A stretch of DNA of 64,000 nucleotides, taken from contig JAFRZL010000015.1 in the NCBI GenBank assembly GCA_017442535.1, positions 80,995 to 144,994 of the forward strand, in the 5' to 3' direction. Every line of letters starts with the position of its first letter. Position 1 is the first letter of the stretch. Source of the stretch: Bacillota bacterium (GTDB lineage Bacteria; Bacillota; Clostridia; Lachnospirales; Bianqueaceae). Of the stretch, positions 8,995 to 17,447 are shown piece by piece. The notes under the pieces were generated by a model. It did no database searches. It was not told where the DNA came from and was given only the letters and a program-made list of their open reading frames with translations. Both the position numbers and the translations under genes were made by a program.

Positions 8995-10007
8995 TGCAAA
9001 CTTATACGGTTTTATCAGATGAGGAGGGGCGCCGGCTGGTGCGTTTTCTGATGAAAATGCTGCCACAGGCCCCCTCCGGTCTGCTTTATAAGGCGCTGCG
9101 GACGAAGCTGGTCAAAGTTAACGGCCGGCCCGCCAAACCGGACCAGGTGCTTCAAGCGGGGGATGTACTGCAATTCTATTTTCCGGATGAACGTCTTGCC
9201 TCACTTGGCTACCACGCGGCCGGGAAAGCCGTACGCTCCGAAGCTGCCATGGATGATTTCCCCGAAATTCCGGTCGTTTATGAAGACGATTATCTGGTTG
9301 TTTTCAACAAACCAGCCGGCATCCTGAGCCAGAAGGATCAGTCTGCCGGCCGTTCTTTGTCTGAATATGCCGCGGATTATGTGGCACGCGGATCGGAAGC
9401 AGCTTCCTTCAGAGCGGGGCTCTGCAACCGTCTGGACCGGGGTACGAGCGGGATCGTCCTCTGCGGCAAAAACCTGCGGATGCAGCAGGCCTTAAATGAA
9501 TCGATCCGGCATAAAGACTGCCGCAAGTATTATCTTGCCATTGTGACGGGTGTCAGCAGCTGGAAAGGAGTCCGCTATCTCGTCCATCACTGGCGCAAGA
9601 ATCGTGCCGACAATAAAGTTTCGCTGGAGCTGATCAGCTGCGGATCCGAGATGCCGGCACAAATCCCGGCTGATGTGGCCTGCTGCAGTGCCCGTGTGAT
9701 ACAGACAGATGCCAAAGCAGGGCTCTCGCTCCTCATGCTGGAGCTTATCAGCGGCAAGAGCCATCAGCTCCGCGCGCAGCTGGCGTCAGAGGGCATACCG
9801 ATCCTGGGAGACCGTAAATACGGTCCCGGCGCCAATAACGGTGCACGCGCCGCACACCAGATGCTGCACGCGTACAGATATCAGCTGCCCGAGGACACCG
9901 AAGCCTTCCGGCCGCTCGCAAGCCGCTCCTTTACAGCGCAGCCTCCCACGGATATGACGCGCCTCCTGGACCGTCATTTTCCCGGCTGGCAGCAAAAAAT
10001 CAATTAG
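8994..10007 (+). CDS. RluA-family pseudouridine synthase
   Basis: 337 residues: an S4-like RNA-binding segment at the N-terminus (about 1-70, with LVKVNGRPAKPDQVL) and a RluA catalytic domain. The catalytic Asp sits in NRLDRGTSGIVL near residue 147; the usual HRLD has Asn in place of His, a tolerated change. YYLAIVTG and the C-terminal HQLRAQLA segment fit the fold. The enzyme isomerises uridines in 23S rRNA or tRNA (RluC/RluD relatives). Start and stop overlap uxaC as TAATG, which indicates translational coupling although the functions are unrelated. Confidence 0.88.
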   Translation: MQTYTVLSDEEGRRLVRFLMKMLPQAPSGLLYKALRTKLVKVNGRPAKPDQVLQAGDVLQFYFPDERLASLGYHAAGKAVRSEAAMDDFPEIPVVYEDDYLVVFNKPAGILSQKDQSAGRSLSEYAADYVARGSEAASFRAGLCNRLDRGTSGIVLCGKNLRMQQALNESIRHKDCRKYYLAIVTGVSSWKGVRYLVHHWRKNRADNKVSLELISCGSEMPAQIPADVACCSARVIQTDAKAGLSLLMLELISGKSHQLRAQLASEGIPILGDRKYGPGANNGARAAHQMLHAYRYQLPEDTEAFRPLASRSFTAQPPTDMTRLLDRHFPGWQQKIN

Positions 10008-10015
10008 GTGAAAAC

Positions 10016-11485
10016 ATGTTTGAAGGATGGATCAACCAAAAAGCCTTTGAGGAATTTGCATGGATTTGTTCGATTCCCCATGGCTCCTCTCACGAAAAAG
10101 CCCTGTCTGACGCGATTCTGGAACGTGCGCGGCGCTTAGGGTACGACGCTTATCAGGATCAGCTCTATAATCTCCTGATCCGTATCCCGGCCTCCCCCGA
10201 TCGCGTTGGGGATCCGGCACTAGCCCTGCAAGGCCATCTGGATATGGTATGTGATCAGGCCCCCGGCATGGATCTGGATCTTCTTTCCGAACCTGTGCAG
10301 CTTGTCATAGACGGCGATTATCTGCGGGCGGACGGGACTACACTCGGCGCGGATGACGGCGTGGCGATCGCCTATATGCTTGCTCTGATGGAAGATCTGC
10401 CGGCAAGTCACCCTGAACTGGAACTGATGATGACGGTTTCGGAAGAAACGGGCATGGACGGCGCGGCGGGATTTGATTATTCACGACTGAATGCCCGCCG
10501 GTTGATCAATCTGGATTCAGAAGAAGAAGGCACCTTTATCGCGGGAGGTGCGGGCGGTGTAACCGTTCATTTCGAGCATGTTCTGGATAGAACGGAGATC
10601 GCCGGACGCATGATCCCGGTGGAGATCGTAATGGACGGTTTGCGGGGAGGCCATTCCGGTGAAGATATCCACCTGGGCCGAGGCAACGCGAATTCTCTGC
10701 TCGGGCGCTTTCTGATGGGATGGTTTAATCATTGCCCGGATTCCCGTCTGGACTCACTGGTCGGCGGATCCAAAGCAAATGCAATTCCCCGCTATGCGAG
10801 ATGCCGTCTGTGGATTCCCGCGGATTCCATTAAAGCGATCGAAGAAGGTGTCTGGTGGTTCGGCGAGGATCTGGCCAAAGAATTCGTTGCTTCCGACCCT
10901 AAAGCCTCCATTCATCTGCGATATGTTGATAATCCGAAGGTGGAGGGCTGGTTTGGGCTTCCGGTCACGCAGCACGATTCATGGGAAGTGATCAATTTCC
11001 TGCAGCTATGCCCGACAGGCGTCCGCTCCATCAGTAAAGATCTCCAGGGAGTAGTGGAGAGTTCACAAAACGTAGCCGTTATGGAGACGGAAGAAAGCAT
11101 GTGGAAGCTGAGTGTTTCGATCCGCAGCAATGTGCAGCAGCTTGTTTCTGTTATGACCGATCGGATCCAGCTGATGGCCGAGATGGACAATATGGATTAC
11201 TGGTTCGGAATGGCGCATCCCGCCTGGGATTATCGACAGGATTCCGTGCTCCGCAGCAGAATGGCCGCAGTCTATGAACGCATGTACGGCATGCTTCCCC
11301 AGATCCGTGCGCTTCACGCGGGCCTGGAATGCGGAGTGATTCAGAGAGCCATCCCAGAGATGGATATTGTTTCAATAGGCCCCAATATACAGGGAATTCA
11401 TACTTCGGGAGAGAAGCTCGAGATCGCTTCGTTCGGCAGAGTATATGAGTATCTGCGGGACCTTATCACCTATCTGGACAATTAA
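10016..11485 (+). CDS. pepD: Aminoacyl-histidine dipeptidase (PepD, M20C family)
   Basis: A 489-residue cytosolic zinc dipeptidase that splits Xaa-His and related dipeptides. GHLDMVCDQ near residue 73 and GTTLGADDGVAIAYM near 112 hold metal ligands, MTVSEETGMDGA near 140 the general base Glu, and NLDSEEEG near 165 the next ligand. The lid-domain segment GLRGGHSGEDIHLGRGNA near 206 is diagnostic of PepD. The length agrees with the family (480-490). It follows the pseudouridine synthase by 8 nt with AGGTGAAAAC before the ATG, and ends at a strong hairpin terminator. Confidence 0.9.
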   Translation: MFEGWINQKAFEEFAWICSIPHGSSHEKALSDAILERARRLGYDAYQDQLYNLLIRIPASPDRVGDPALALQGHLDMVCDQAPGMDLDLLSEPVQLVIDGDYLRADGTTLGADDGVAIAYMLALMEDLPASHPELELMMTVSEETGMDGAAGFDYSRLNARRLINLDSEEEGTFIAGGAGGVTVHFEHVLDRTEIAGRMIPVEIVMDGLRGGHSGEDIHLGRGNANSLLGRFLMGWFNHCPDSRLDSLVGGSKANAIPRYARCRLWIPADSIKAIEEGVWWFGEDLAKEFVASDPKASIHLRYVDNPKVEGWFGLPVTQHDSWEVINFLQLCPTGVRSISKDLQGVVESSQNVAVMETEESMWKLSVSIRSNVQQLVSVMTDRIQLMAEMDNMDYWFGMAHPAWDYRQDSVLRSRMAAVYERMYGMLPQIRALHAGLECGVIQRAIPEMDIVSIGPNIQGIHTSGEKLEIASFGRVYEYLRDLITYLDN

Positions 11486-11508
11486 AAACTGCCGGTTAAT
11501 TCAAACTG

Positions 11509-11560
11509 CAAAAAAAACGTTGCCTGCCGCGGATAATCTCCGGACAGACAACGTATTTTT
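11509..11560. terminator. Bidirectional terminator between convergent genes
   Basis: An interrupted palindrome, ACGTTG..CTG..CCG (11517 on) pairing with CGG..CAG..CAACGT (to 11554), has an A-run on the left and TATTTTT on the right. It suits termination of pepD from the left and of the P-loop gene from the right. Confidence 0.75.
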
Positions 11561-11579
11561 ATGAATTGACGCGGTTCGA

Positions 11580-11990
11580 TCAGATCAGAAACTCTTTCAC
11601 ATCATCGGGCAGGGCAGCGGGATCGCAGCTCATGCTGATGATAAAATTGACATCTGTCCGCTCGGAGACCAGACGGATCTTATGAAGCAGATCGGGAACA
11701 TTGGAGAGCTCGGCCTTGGCGTTCTTGAGCAGGCCGTCAATGTAAACAGTGACAATATCATAATCCTGGGAGAGAATGCCGCAGACAAATCCAAAGAATT
11801 CGCTGGCAGTCTCAAGTGGATACTCATCGGGCTTGATCAGACGGATTTTGTGGGAAAGCTGGAGAATGCGGCTGTTATCGGCGTCTACATAGACGATGTG
11901 GCCGTGACTGGTCTTGGATTCACTATTCGCAAGCTCAATCAGGTTCTTGGTTTTGCCGGCTCCCTGCAATCCTGCAATTATCTGTATCAT
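11580..11990 (-). CDS. Small P-loop protein of unknown function
   Basis: A 136-residue protein starting with a Walker A motif, GLQGAGKTK at residues 7-15, followed by IVYVDADN (about 32-39) and a Walker B-like hydrophobic strand DIVTVYIDG (about 77-85). It ends with another strand, VNFIISMS. This is the core of a small P-loop ATPase without extra domains. AAAGGAGG lies 8 nt upstream of the ATG. It is transcribed alone, divergently from rnfC and convergently to pepD. I do not recognise a named family; a small regulatory ATPase is possible but unproved. Confidence 0.7.
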   Translation of the reverse strand: MIQIIAGLQGAGKTKNLIELANSESKTSHGHIVYVDADNSRILQLSHKIRLIKPDEYPLETASEFFGFVCGILSQDYDIVTVYIDGLLKNAKAELSNVPDLLHKIRLVSERTDVNFIISMSCDPAALPDDVKEFLI

Positions 11991-12171
11991 GATAAATTCC
12001 TCCTTTATTAATGGACATAATCCTTAGTTATATTATTCGACGCAATGGTCCGGTATCCTTTTTTCGAATCGATTTTTGCAAGATAAAATCGGCATTCCAT
12101 CTGACTCTGTGTATTTTTTAACAATAATGTACTGCTATTCTCCGATTTTTTCAGAAACATGTTACAAACTC

Positions 12172-12200
12172 TTGTATTTTTGCTAAAAATGGTATATAAT
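12172..12200 (+). promoter_or_regulatory. Promoter of the rnf operon
   Basis: TTGTAT (12172-12177), a 17-nt spacer and a perfect TATAAT (12195-12200) lie 56 nt upstream of rnfC. The remaining AT-rich gap (12003-12170) holds no other feature I can support. Confidence 0.75.
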
Positions 12201-12256
12201 TAACGAATGAATGAGTGCCGATTTCTCATGAAACTCTTTTAGGGGGTAATTTCTCA

Positions 12257-13717
12257 ATGAAACAACCTTTGTTAAACGCACCCCGCACTTTTAAGGGAGG
12301 CATACATCCTCCGGATTTCAAGTCCTTTACAGAGGGAAATTCGATTCAGATGTATATGGATCCTAAGATGGATCTTGTCTTTCCTATGGTGCAACATATC
12401 GGTGCGCCCTGTAAACCCACAGTCAAGAAAGGGGATCTTGTGCTGCGCGGACAGGTTATCGGAGAAGCACAGGGCTATGTTTCTGTGCCGATCCATTCCA
12501 GTGTTTCCGGCAAGGTCAAGGATGTGAAGCCCATGCTGCACACCAACGGCTCCAAGGTGCTTTCGGTCATTATCGAGAATGACCATCAGTACAATGAAGT
12601 CGAGGGTATGCACAAAGCTCATGACTACAAGAATATGACCAAGGCTGAGATTCTGGATGTGATCAAGAATGCAGGTATCGTCGGCATGGGCGGAGCCGGG
12701 TTCCCGGCTCATGTCAAGCTGAATCCACCACCTGACAAGAAGATCGATACGATCATCGTGAACGGTGCGGAATGCGAACCCTTCCTTTCTTCCGACTTCC
12801 GTCTGCTGATCGAGGAGCCTAAGAAAGTCGTCGAGGGACTGCGCATCATTCTGCATATGTTCCCGGAGGCGGAGGGATTTATCGCCATCGAGGACAATAA
12901 ACCCACAGCGCTTTCTCTGATGAGCCTTCTTACAACGGGTGAAGAGCGCATTCACGTCGCCACGTTAAAGACCAAGTATCCGCAGGGCGGTGAGAAACAG
13001 CTGATCGAGGCTATTACTGGACGCGAGGTCCCGTCGGGCGGCCTGCCCGCGGATGCCGGATGTATCGTCCACAATGCCGATACGGTCGTCGCCATCTACC
13101 GCGCCATGATCGAAGGCCGTCCCCTGATGCGCCGCATCGTGACGATCGCCGGCGGAGCCGTTGCAAAAGCCTGTACCTTCAAAGTCAGGATCGGCACCAA
13201 TGTTCAGGAACTGGTCGAGGCCGCAGGCGGAGTAGTGGGAACACCTTCCAAGATCATCTGCGGAGGCCCGATGATGGGCATGGCTCAGGTTTCTCTGGAT
13301 ATCCCGGTACTTAAGGGCACTTCGGGCATCCTCCTCTTTAATGAAGAACAGGACTTCATGGGCGATGAAACGGCCTGCATCCGCTGCGGCAAATGTGTCG
13401 GCGCCTGTCCGATCCATCTGATGCCACTCATGCTTAACCGTTTTGCGCTGGACCGTGACTGGGCTTCCTTTGAGAAGTATCATGGCATGGACTGTATCGA
13501 ATGCGGATCCTGCGCCTATGTCTGCCCGGCCAAGCGCCATCTGACACAGACATTCAAAGCCGGTAAAAAGATCATTGCCGATGAACGACGCAAGAAAGCC
13601 GCCGCGGCCAAAGCTGCCGCCGATGCCAAGGCAGCTGCCGAAGCCAAAGCCGCCGAAGCAGTTCCGGCTCCTGCCAAAGCTGAAGATAAAGCCGGTGCCG
13701 CTCCGGCTGGAAAGTGA
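12257..13717 (+). CDS. rnfC: Rnf complex subunit C (ferredoxin:NAD+ oxidoreductase)
   Basis: RnfC is the peripheral NADH-side subunit of the ion-pumping Rnf complex. The 486 residues include GMGGAGFPAHVKL (near 144) of the Nuo51-like NADH/FMN domain, NGAECEPFLSSD, an SLBB-type ligand domain, and two 4Fe-4S motifs, CIRCGKCVGACP and CIECGSCAYVCP, near residues 375 and 415. The last 40 residues are a low-complexity tail rich in Ala and Lys (KAAADAKAAAEAKAAE), as in some proteobacterial RnfC. AGGGGG upstream of ATG 12257 sets the start. It is the first gene of a six-gene operon in the usual clostridial order C-D-G-E-A-B. Confidence 0.95.
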   Translation: MKQPLLNAPRTFKGGIHPPDFKSFTEGNSIQMYMDPKMDLVFPMVQHIGAPCKPTVKKGDLVLRGQVIGEAQGYVSVPIHSSVSGKVKDVKPMLHTNGSKVLSVIIENDHQYNEVEGMHKAHDYKNMTKAEILDVIKNAGIVGMGGAGFPAHVKLNPPPDKKIDTIIVNGAECEPFLSSDFRLLIEEPKKVVEGLRIILHMFPEAEGFIAIEDNKPTALSLMSLLTTGEERIHVATLKTKYPQGGEKQLIEAITGREVPSGGLPADAGCIVHNADTVVAIYRAMIEGRPLMRRIVTIAGGAVAKACTFKVRIGTNVQELVEAAGGVVGTPSKIICGGPMMGMAQVSLDIPVLKGTSGILLFNEEQDFMGDETACIRCGKCVGACPIHLMPLMLNRFALDRDWASFEKYHGMDCIECGSCAYVCPAKRHLTQTFKAGKKIIADERRKKAAAAKAAADAKAAAEAKAAEAVPAPAKAEDKAGAAPAGK

Positions 13718-13725
13718 GGACTATT

Positions 13726-14655
13726 ATGGCTGAACAACAAGAACAGGTCTTATACCATCTGTCGGTCTCTCCTCATATACGTTCCAAACAGACGACGACT
13801 TCCATTATGTGCGAAGTCCTTCTGGCACTTACACCCGCTGCCATTTTCTCCATCTGGTATTTCGGAATCAGGACATTATTCGTTTATCTGGTAACCATGG
13901 GTTCCGCGGTGCTTTCGGAGTGGGTCTGGCAGAAGCTTACCAAGCAGAAGACTACGATTAAAGACTGCAGCGCCCTTGTAACGGGCATGCTGCTTGCGAT
14001 GAATCTGCCGGCCGGCATTCCGCTCTGGATGGCTGCCGTAGGCGCTGTTTTTGCTATTATCATCGTAAAGCAGATCTTCGGAGGAATCGGGCAGAACTTT
14101 ATGAATCCCGCTCTTTCGGCCCGCTGCTTTATGCTTGTCGCCTGGTCATCGGCCATGACGAACTTTACAGTTCACGGCGTTGCGTCCGCCACACCGCTGA
14201 CCATTATCAAGAACGGCGGAGAACTTCCCGAGATGCTTGACTGCTTCCTGGGTACCATTCCCGGATCACTGGGCGAGACCTCCGCGCTGCTTCTGTTGCT
14301 CGGCGGGATCTATCTGATTATCCGCGGCATTATTGACTGGATCGTTCCGCTCACGTATATTGTGGTTGTACTTGGCCTGAGCTTCCTCTTCGGACGCAAT
14401 GGTGTTTATGAGATCCTGACAGGCGGACTGATGCTCGGCGCGTTCTTTATGGCAACCGATTACGCGACTACCCCCATGACACACAAAGGCCGCTTCTTCA
14501 TGGGCCTTGGCTGCGGTATTCTGACGACACTGATCCGCTGCTTCGGCGGCTATCCGGAAGGCGTCAGTTTCTCCATCCTTCTGATGAACGTCATGGTTCC
14601 GATCATTGACCGCTTTACGCTTCCGCGAATCTATGGGGAGGTGAAGTCCAAATGA
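13726..14655 (+). CDS. rnfD: Rnf complex subunit D
   Basis: A 309-residue membrane subunit with about nine helices, homologous to NqrB. Members of this family carry covalently bound FMN on the Thr of a D-x-x-[S/T]-G-A-T-like motif. Here the corresponding stretch is HGVASATPL near residue 150, with His where the conserved Asp is expected and Ser for Gly, while the acceptor Thr is kept. NFMNPALSARCF and MATDYATTPMTHKG are conserved family segments. The stop overlaps the start of rnfG (ATGA). Confidence 0.93.
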   Translation: MAEQQEQVLYHLSVSPHIRSKQTTTSIMCEVLLALTPAAIFSIWYFGIRTLFVYLVTMGSAVLSEWVWQKLTKQKTTIKDCSALVTGMLLAMNLPAGIPLWMAAVGAVFAIIIVKQIFGGIGQNFMNPALSARCFMLVAWSSAMTNFTVHGVASATPLTIIKNGGELPEMLDCFLGTIPGSLGETSALLLLLGGIYLIIRGIIDWIVPLTYIVVVLGLSFLFGRNGVYEILTGGLMLGAFFMATDYATTPMTHKGRFFMGLGCGILTTLIRCFGGYPEGVSFSILLMNVMVPIIDRFTLPRIYGEVKSK

Positions 14656-15236
14656 GTGAGAAGAAGAACTTAAAAGCTGTTTCCGCTCCGGTTAAACTCG
14701 GTATTATTCTGTTGATCATTGCCGGATGCATGGGACTTCTGTTGGGCGGTGCTAATGTCCTGACCAAGGACCGGATCGCTTCCGCCAAAGAGACGGCTAA
14801 TAAGAAGGCTTATGCGGCTGTCCTGCCAGAAGGGGCTTCGGTGGATGCACTTGAAGAAGTGCAGGTGCCCGATGAATACAAGGATTCGGTCCTTGAAGCC
14901 TTCCGATGCGGGACGATCGGCTACTGCCTGCGCGTTTCCAGCAAAGGCTACGGCGGCCCGGTGATCATTGCTGTCGGGCTAGACGCATCCGGCCAGGTTA
15001 CAGGCGTTGAGATTGTGGAGCATTCTGAGACGCCGGGTCTTGGCGCCAACGCGACCAACGAATCTTTCCGCAGCCAGTATACGGGGAAGAGCGGATCGGT
15101 CGAGCTCGTTAAAGGAGAAGCCGGTGCCGGCCAGGTTGCCGCGATCTCCGGTGCGACGATCACGTCCCGCTCCGTTACGGCAAGCGTCAACACGGCGCTG
15201 ACCTTTTACGAAAACTGCCTGAAAGGAGGGAAATAA
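14652..15236 (+). CDS. rnfG: Rnf complex subunit G (FMN-binding)
   Basis: 194 residues: one N-terminal membrane helix (about 14-35) and an external FMN-binding domain. ETPGLGANATNESF near residue 127 and SGATITSRSVT at 166-176 are the family signatures, with Thr169 the expected attachment site for FMN by the ApbE transferase. The Asp usually six residues before this Thr is Ala (AAISGAT). No apbE lies in the window. It overlaps rnfD by 4 nt and precedes rnfE by 2 nt. Confidence 0.94.
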   Translation: MSEKKNLKAVSAPVKLGIILLIIAGCMGLLLGGANVLTKDRIASAKETANKKAYAAVLPEGASVDALEEVQVPDEYKDSVLEAFRCGTIGYCLRVSSKGYGGPVIIAVGLDASGQVTGVEIVEHSETPGLGANATNESFRSQYTGKSGSVELVKGEAGAGQVAAISGATITSRSVTASVNTALTFYENCLKGGK

Positions 15237-15238
15237 GC

Positions 15239-15841
15239 ATGTCAAAATTGTCTGACGGACTGAAGCGCGGTATTATCACCGAAAATCCGACCTTTGTCCA
15301 GGTACTTGGTATGTGCCCGACGCTCGCGACGACGACCGCGGCGATCAATGGACTCGGTATGGGCTTGTCGGTTACCGTTGTACTGATGTGTTCCAACCTT
15401 GTGATTTCCCTTCTGCGTAATGTGATTCCCAACAAGATCCGTATTCCCGCATTCATCGTGATTATCGCGACCTTTGTTACGGTAGTGGATCTGTTCCTGC
15501 AGGCTTTCTTCTATGATTCCCTGTATAAATCACTGGGACTTTTCATTCCGCTGATCGTGGTTAACTGCATTATTCTGGCACGTGCCGAAGCGTTCGCCTC
15601 CAAGAACGATCCGGTTTCATCGCTCTTCGACGGACTTGGCATGGGCCTCGGATTTACCGTTGCGCTGACGCTTCTCGGATCCGTCCGTGAGATCCTCGGC
15701 GCCGGCACTATCTTCGGCCTCCAGATCATCCCGTCCGCGATTACACCTGCGGTCATCATGATCATGGCGCCGGGCGGCTTTATCGTTCTGGGAATCCTGC
15801 TCGCGGTTTTCAACCATATCCGAGCCAGAAAGGAGCTGTAA
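15239..15841 (+). CDS. rnfE: Rnf complex subunit E
   Basis: A 200-residue membrane protein with six helices, one of the two related channel subunits (RnfA/RnfE). NPTFVQVLGMCPTLATTTAA near the N-terminus carries the Cys that helps bind the membrane Fe-S centre shared between A and E, and LLGSVREILGAGTIFG is characteristic of E. GGAGGG lies 9 nt upstream of its ATG, within the end of rnfG. Confidence 0.95.
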   Translation: MSKLSDGLKRGIITENPTFVQVLGMCPTLATTTAAINGLGMGLSVTVVLMCSNLVISLLRNVIPNKIRIPAFIVIIATFVTVVDLFLQAFFYDSLYKSLGLFIPLIVVNCIILARAEAFASKNDPVSSLFDGLGMGLGFTVALTLLGSVREILGAGTIFGLQIIPSAITPAVIMIMAPGGFIVLGILLAVFNHIRARKEL

Positions 15842-15844
15842 TCC

Positions 15845-16420
15845 ATGCCTAAATTATTAATCATTCTTATCAGTTCTATTCTGGTCAACAACTTCGTGAT
15901 GTCACGGTTCCTCGGCATTTGTCCGTTCCTGGGCGTCTCCAAGAAAACCGATACGGCGCTTGGAATGGGCCTTGCCGTTATCTTCGTCATCACCGTTTCA
16001 TCCGCCTTTACCTATCTGGTCTATCAGTTCCTGCTGGTTCCGCTTCATGTAGAATATCTTTACAATATCGCGTTCATCCTGGTGATCGCATCCCTGGTAC
16101 AGATGCTTGAAATGGTGCTGCAGAAGGTCAGCCCTACGCTGTATTCCGCGCTTGGTGTCTATCTGCCCCTGATTACGACCAACTGCGCCGTGCTGGGCGT
16201 TGCGGTTCTGAACATGCAGGAAGGGTATAATCTGCTCGAGTCCGTTGTCAACGGATTTGCAGCGGCGGTCGGCTTTACGCTGGGTATTACGCTTTTTGCC
16301 GGCGTGCGCGAGCGTATCGAGCATAACCGCATTCTCTCCGCCTTTGAAGGCTTCCCGATCGCGATGATTGCTGCCGGGCTGATGGCAATCGCGTTCTTCG
16401 GCTTCAAGGGCCTGATCTAA
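15845..16420 (+). CDS. rnfA: Rnf complex subunit A
   Basis: A 191-residue six-helix membrane protein homologous to RnfE, inserted in the opposite orientation. NNFVMSRFLGICPFLGVSKK carries the conserved Cys near residue 25, and LPLITTNCAVLGVAVLN near 105 holds the second; together with those of RnfE they bind an Fe-S centre in the membrane. AAAGGAG sits upstream of ATG 15845, 3 nt after rnfE. Confidence 0.95.
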   Translation: MPKLLIILISSILVNNFVMSRFLGICPFLGVSKKTDTALGMGLAVIFVITVSSAFTYLVYQFLLVPLHVEYLYNIAFILVIASLVQMLEMVLQKVSPTLYSALGVYLPLITTNCAVLGVAVLNMQEGYNLLESVVNGFAAAVGFTLGITLFAGVRERIEHNRILSAFEGFPIAMIAAGLMAIAFFGFKGLI

Positions 16421-16432
16421 GGAGGTGGCAGC

Positions 16433-17233
16433 ATGTTAATTGAAATTCTGACACCTTTTCTGCTGCTGGCGGGTCTGGGAATCGTTTTCGGCCTCTGCAT
16501 CGGCGTAGTGGCCAAGAAATTCGAAGTGCCTCAGGATCCTAAGTTCCCATTGGTCCGTGATGTTCTTCCCGGCGCCAACTGCGGCGGATGCGGCTATGCA
16601 GGCTGTGATGCTTTTGCAAAAGCCGTCATCAGCGGTGAAGCTTCTCTTAGCGGCTGCGTTGTCGGTGGAGAAGCCGTCGCGCACAAAGTCGCCGAGATCC
16701 TTGGAGTAGAAGAAGGGCATTTCGAGAAAAAAGTCGCTTATGTCCAGTGTTCCGGTGACACTTCCCATGCCCATGACAAAATGCGTTACGACGGTGTTAA
16801 GCATTGTCTGGAAGCCTCCATGGTCCCGGGCGCGGGTCCCAAGTCCTGCCCTTACGGCTGTGTGGGCTTCGGAACCTGTGTTTCCGCCTGTAAGTTCGGT
16901 GCGATCCATGTTGAGAACCGTCTGGCCGTTGTGGATGAATCCAAATGTGTCGGCTGCGGCGCCTGCGTGAATGTCTGTCCCAAGAATATTATCCGACTGG
17001 TACCCAAGCGTCAGACTGTCCGCGTACAGTGCTCCGGCCAGGACCGCGGTAAAGATGTACGTCTTGTCTGCGAAGCCGGATGCCTTGGCTGCACGCTCTG
17101 CGTCCGCACCTGTGAAGCCGGCGCAATCAAGATGGAAGGCAATGTTGCCCGTATCGATCCCGCCAAATGCGTGCTCTGCGGCAAATGCGTGGCCAAATGC
17201 CCGGCCAAAGTCATTCATATCATCGAGAACTGA
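16433..17233 (+). CDS. rnfB: Rnf complex subunit B (multi Fe-S ferredoxin-side subunit)
   Basis: RnfB accepts electrons from reduced ferredoxin. The 266 residues have one N-terminal membrane helix (about 5-27), a 4Fe-4S domain with NCGGCGYAGCD (near 43) and a distal Cys, then several ferredoxin-like 4Fe-4S motifs, including CVGCGACVNVCP, CLGCTLCVRTCE and CVLCGKCVAKCP between residues 170 and 260. AGGAGG is 7 nt upstream of the ATG. It is the last gene of the operon and is followed at once by a strong terminator. With the sodium-type ATP synthase at 39-46 kb this fits a Na+-pumping Rnf. Confidence 0.95.
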   Translation: MLIEILTPFLLLAGLGIVFGLCIGVVAKKFEVPQDPKFPLVRDVLPGANCGGCGYAGCDAFAKAVISGEASLSGCVVGGEAVAHKVAEILGVEEGHFEKKVAYVQCSGDTSHAHDKMRYDGVKHCLEASMVPGAGPKSCPYGCVGFGTCVSACKFGAIHVENRLAVVDESKCVGCGACVNVCPKNIIRLVPKRQTVRVQCSGQDRGKDVRLVCEAGCLGCTLCVRTCEAGAIKMEGNVARIDPAKCVLCGKCVAKCPAKVIHIIEN

Positions 17234-17251
17234 TTACAGTTATTTATCCCC

Positions 17252-17281
17252 AAAACGCCCCGTCAGTACGGGGCGTTTTTC
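17252..17281 (+). terminator. Strong rho-independent terminator of the rnf operon
   Basis: AAAACGCCCCG, a short loop and CGGGGCGTTTTT form a perfect GC-rich stem with a T-tail, 18 nt after the rnfB stop. Confidence 0.95.
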
Positions 17282-17347
17282 AATGACGCTCAGCGAACTT
17301 TTCACTGAATTTTTCTTTGAAAAAGAATTCCCAATCGGGCGATTCTG

Positions 17348-17356
17348 TGATATAAT
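17348..17356 (+). promoter_or_regulatory. Extended -10 promoter upstream of radC
   Basis: TGATATAAT is an extended -10 with a perfect TATAAT (17351-17356). No clear -35 is seen. It is the only good candidate in the 214-nt gap between rnfB and radC and would drive radC-mreBCD. Confidence 0.5.
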
Positions 17357-17447
17357 GAATTAGTATCGGCTGATAAAAAACAGATAATAAGCCCGATACA
17401 TCTGATCAAATATCCCGTGGCCGTCTTTCCCGGAAACAGGAGGAAAG

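Noticed and set aside
7513..9066. Long minus-strand open frame of 517 codons
   Set aside because: It lies opposite uxaC, whose protein matches its family throughout. The antisense frame has no ribosome binding site and a composition typical of a shadow frame.
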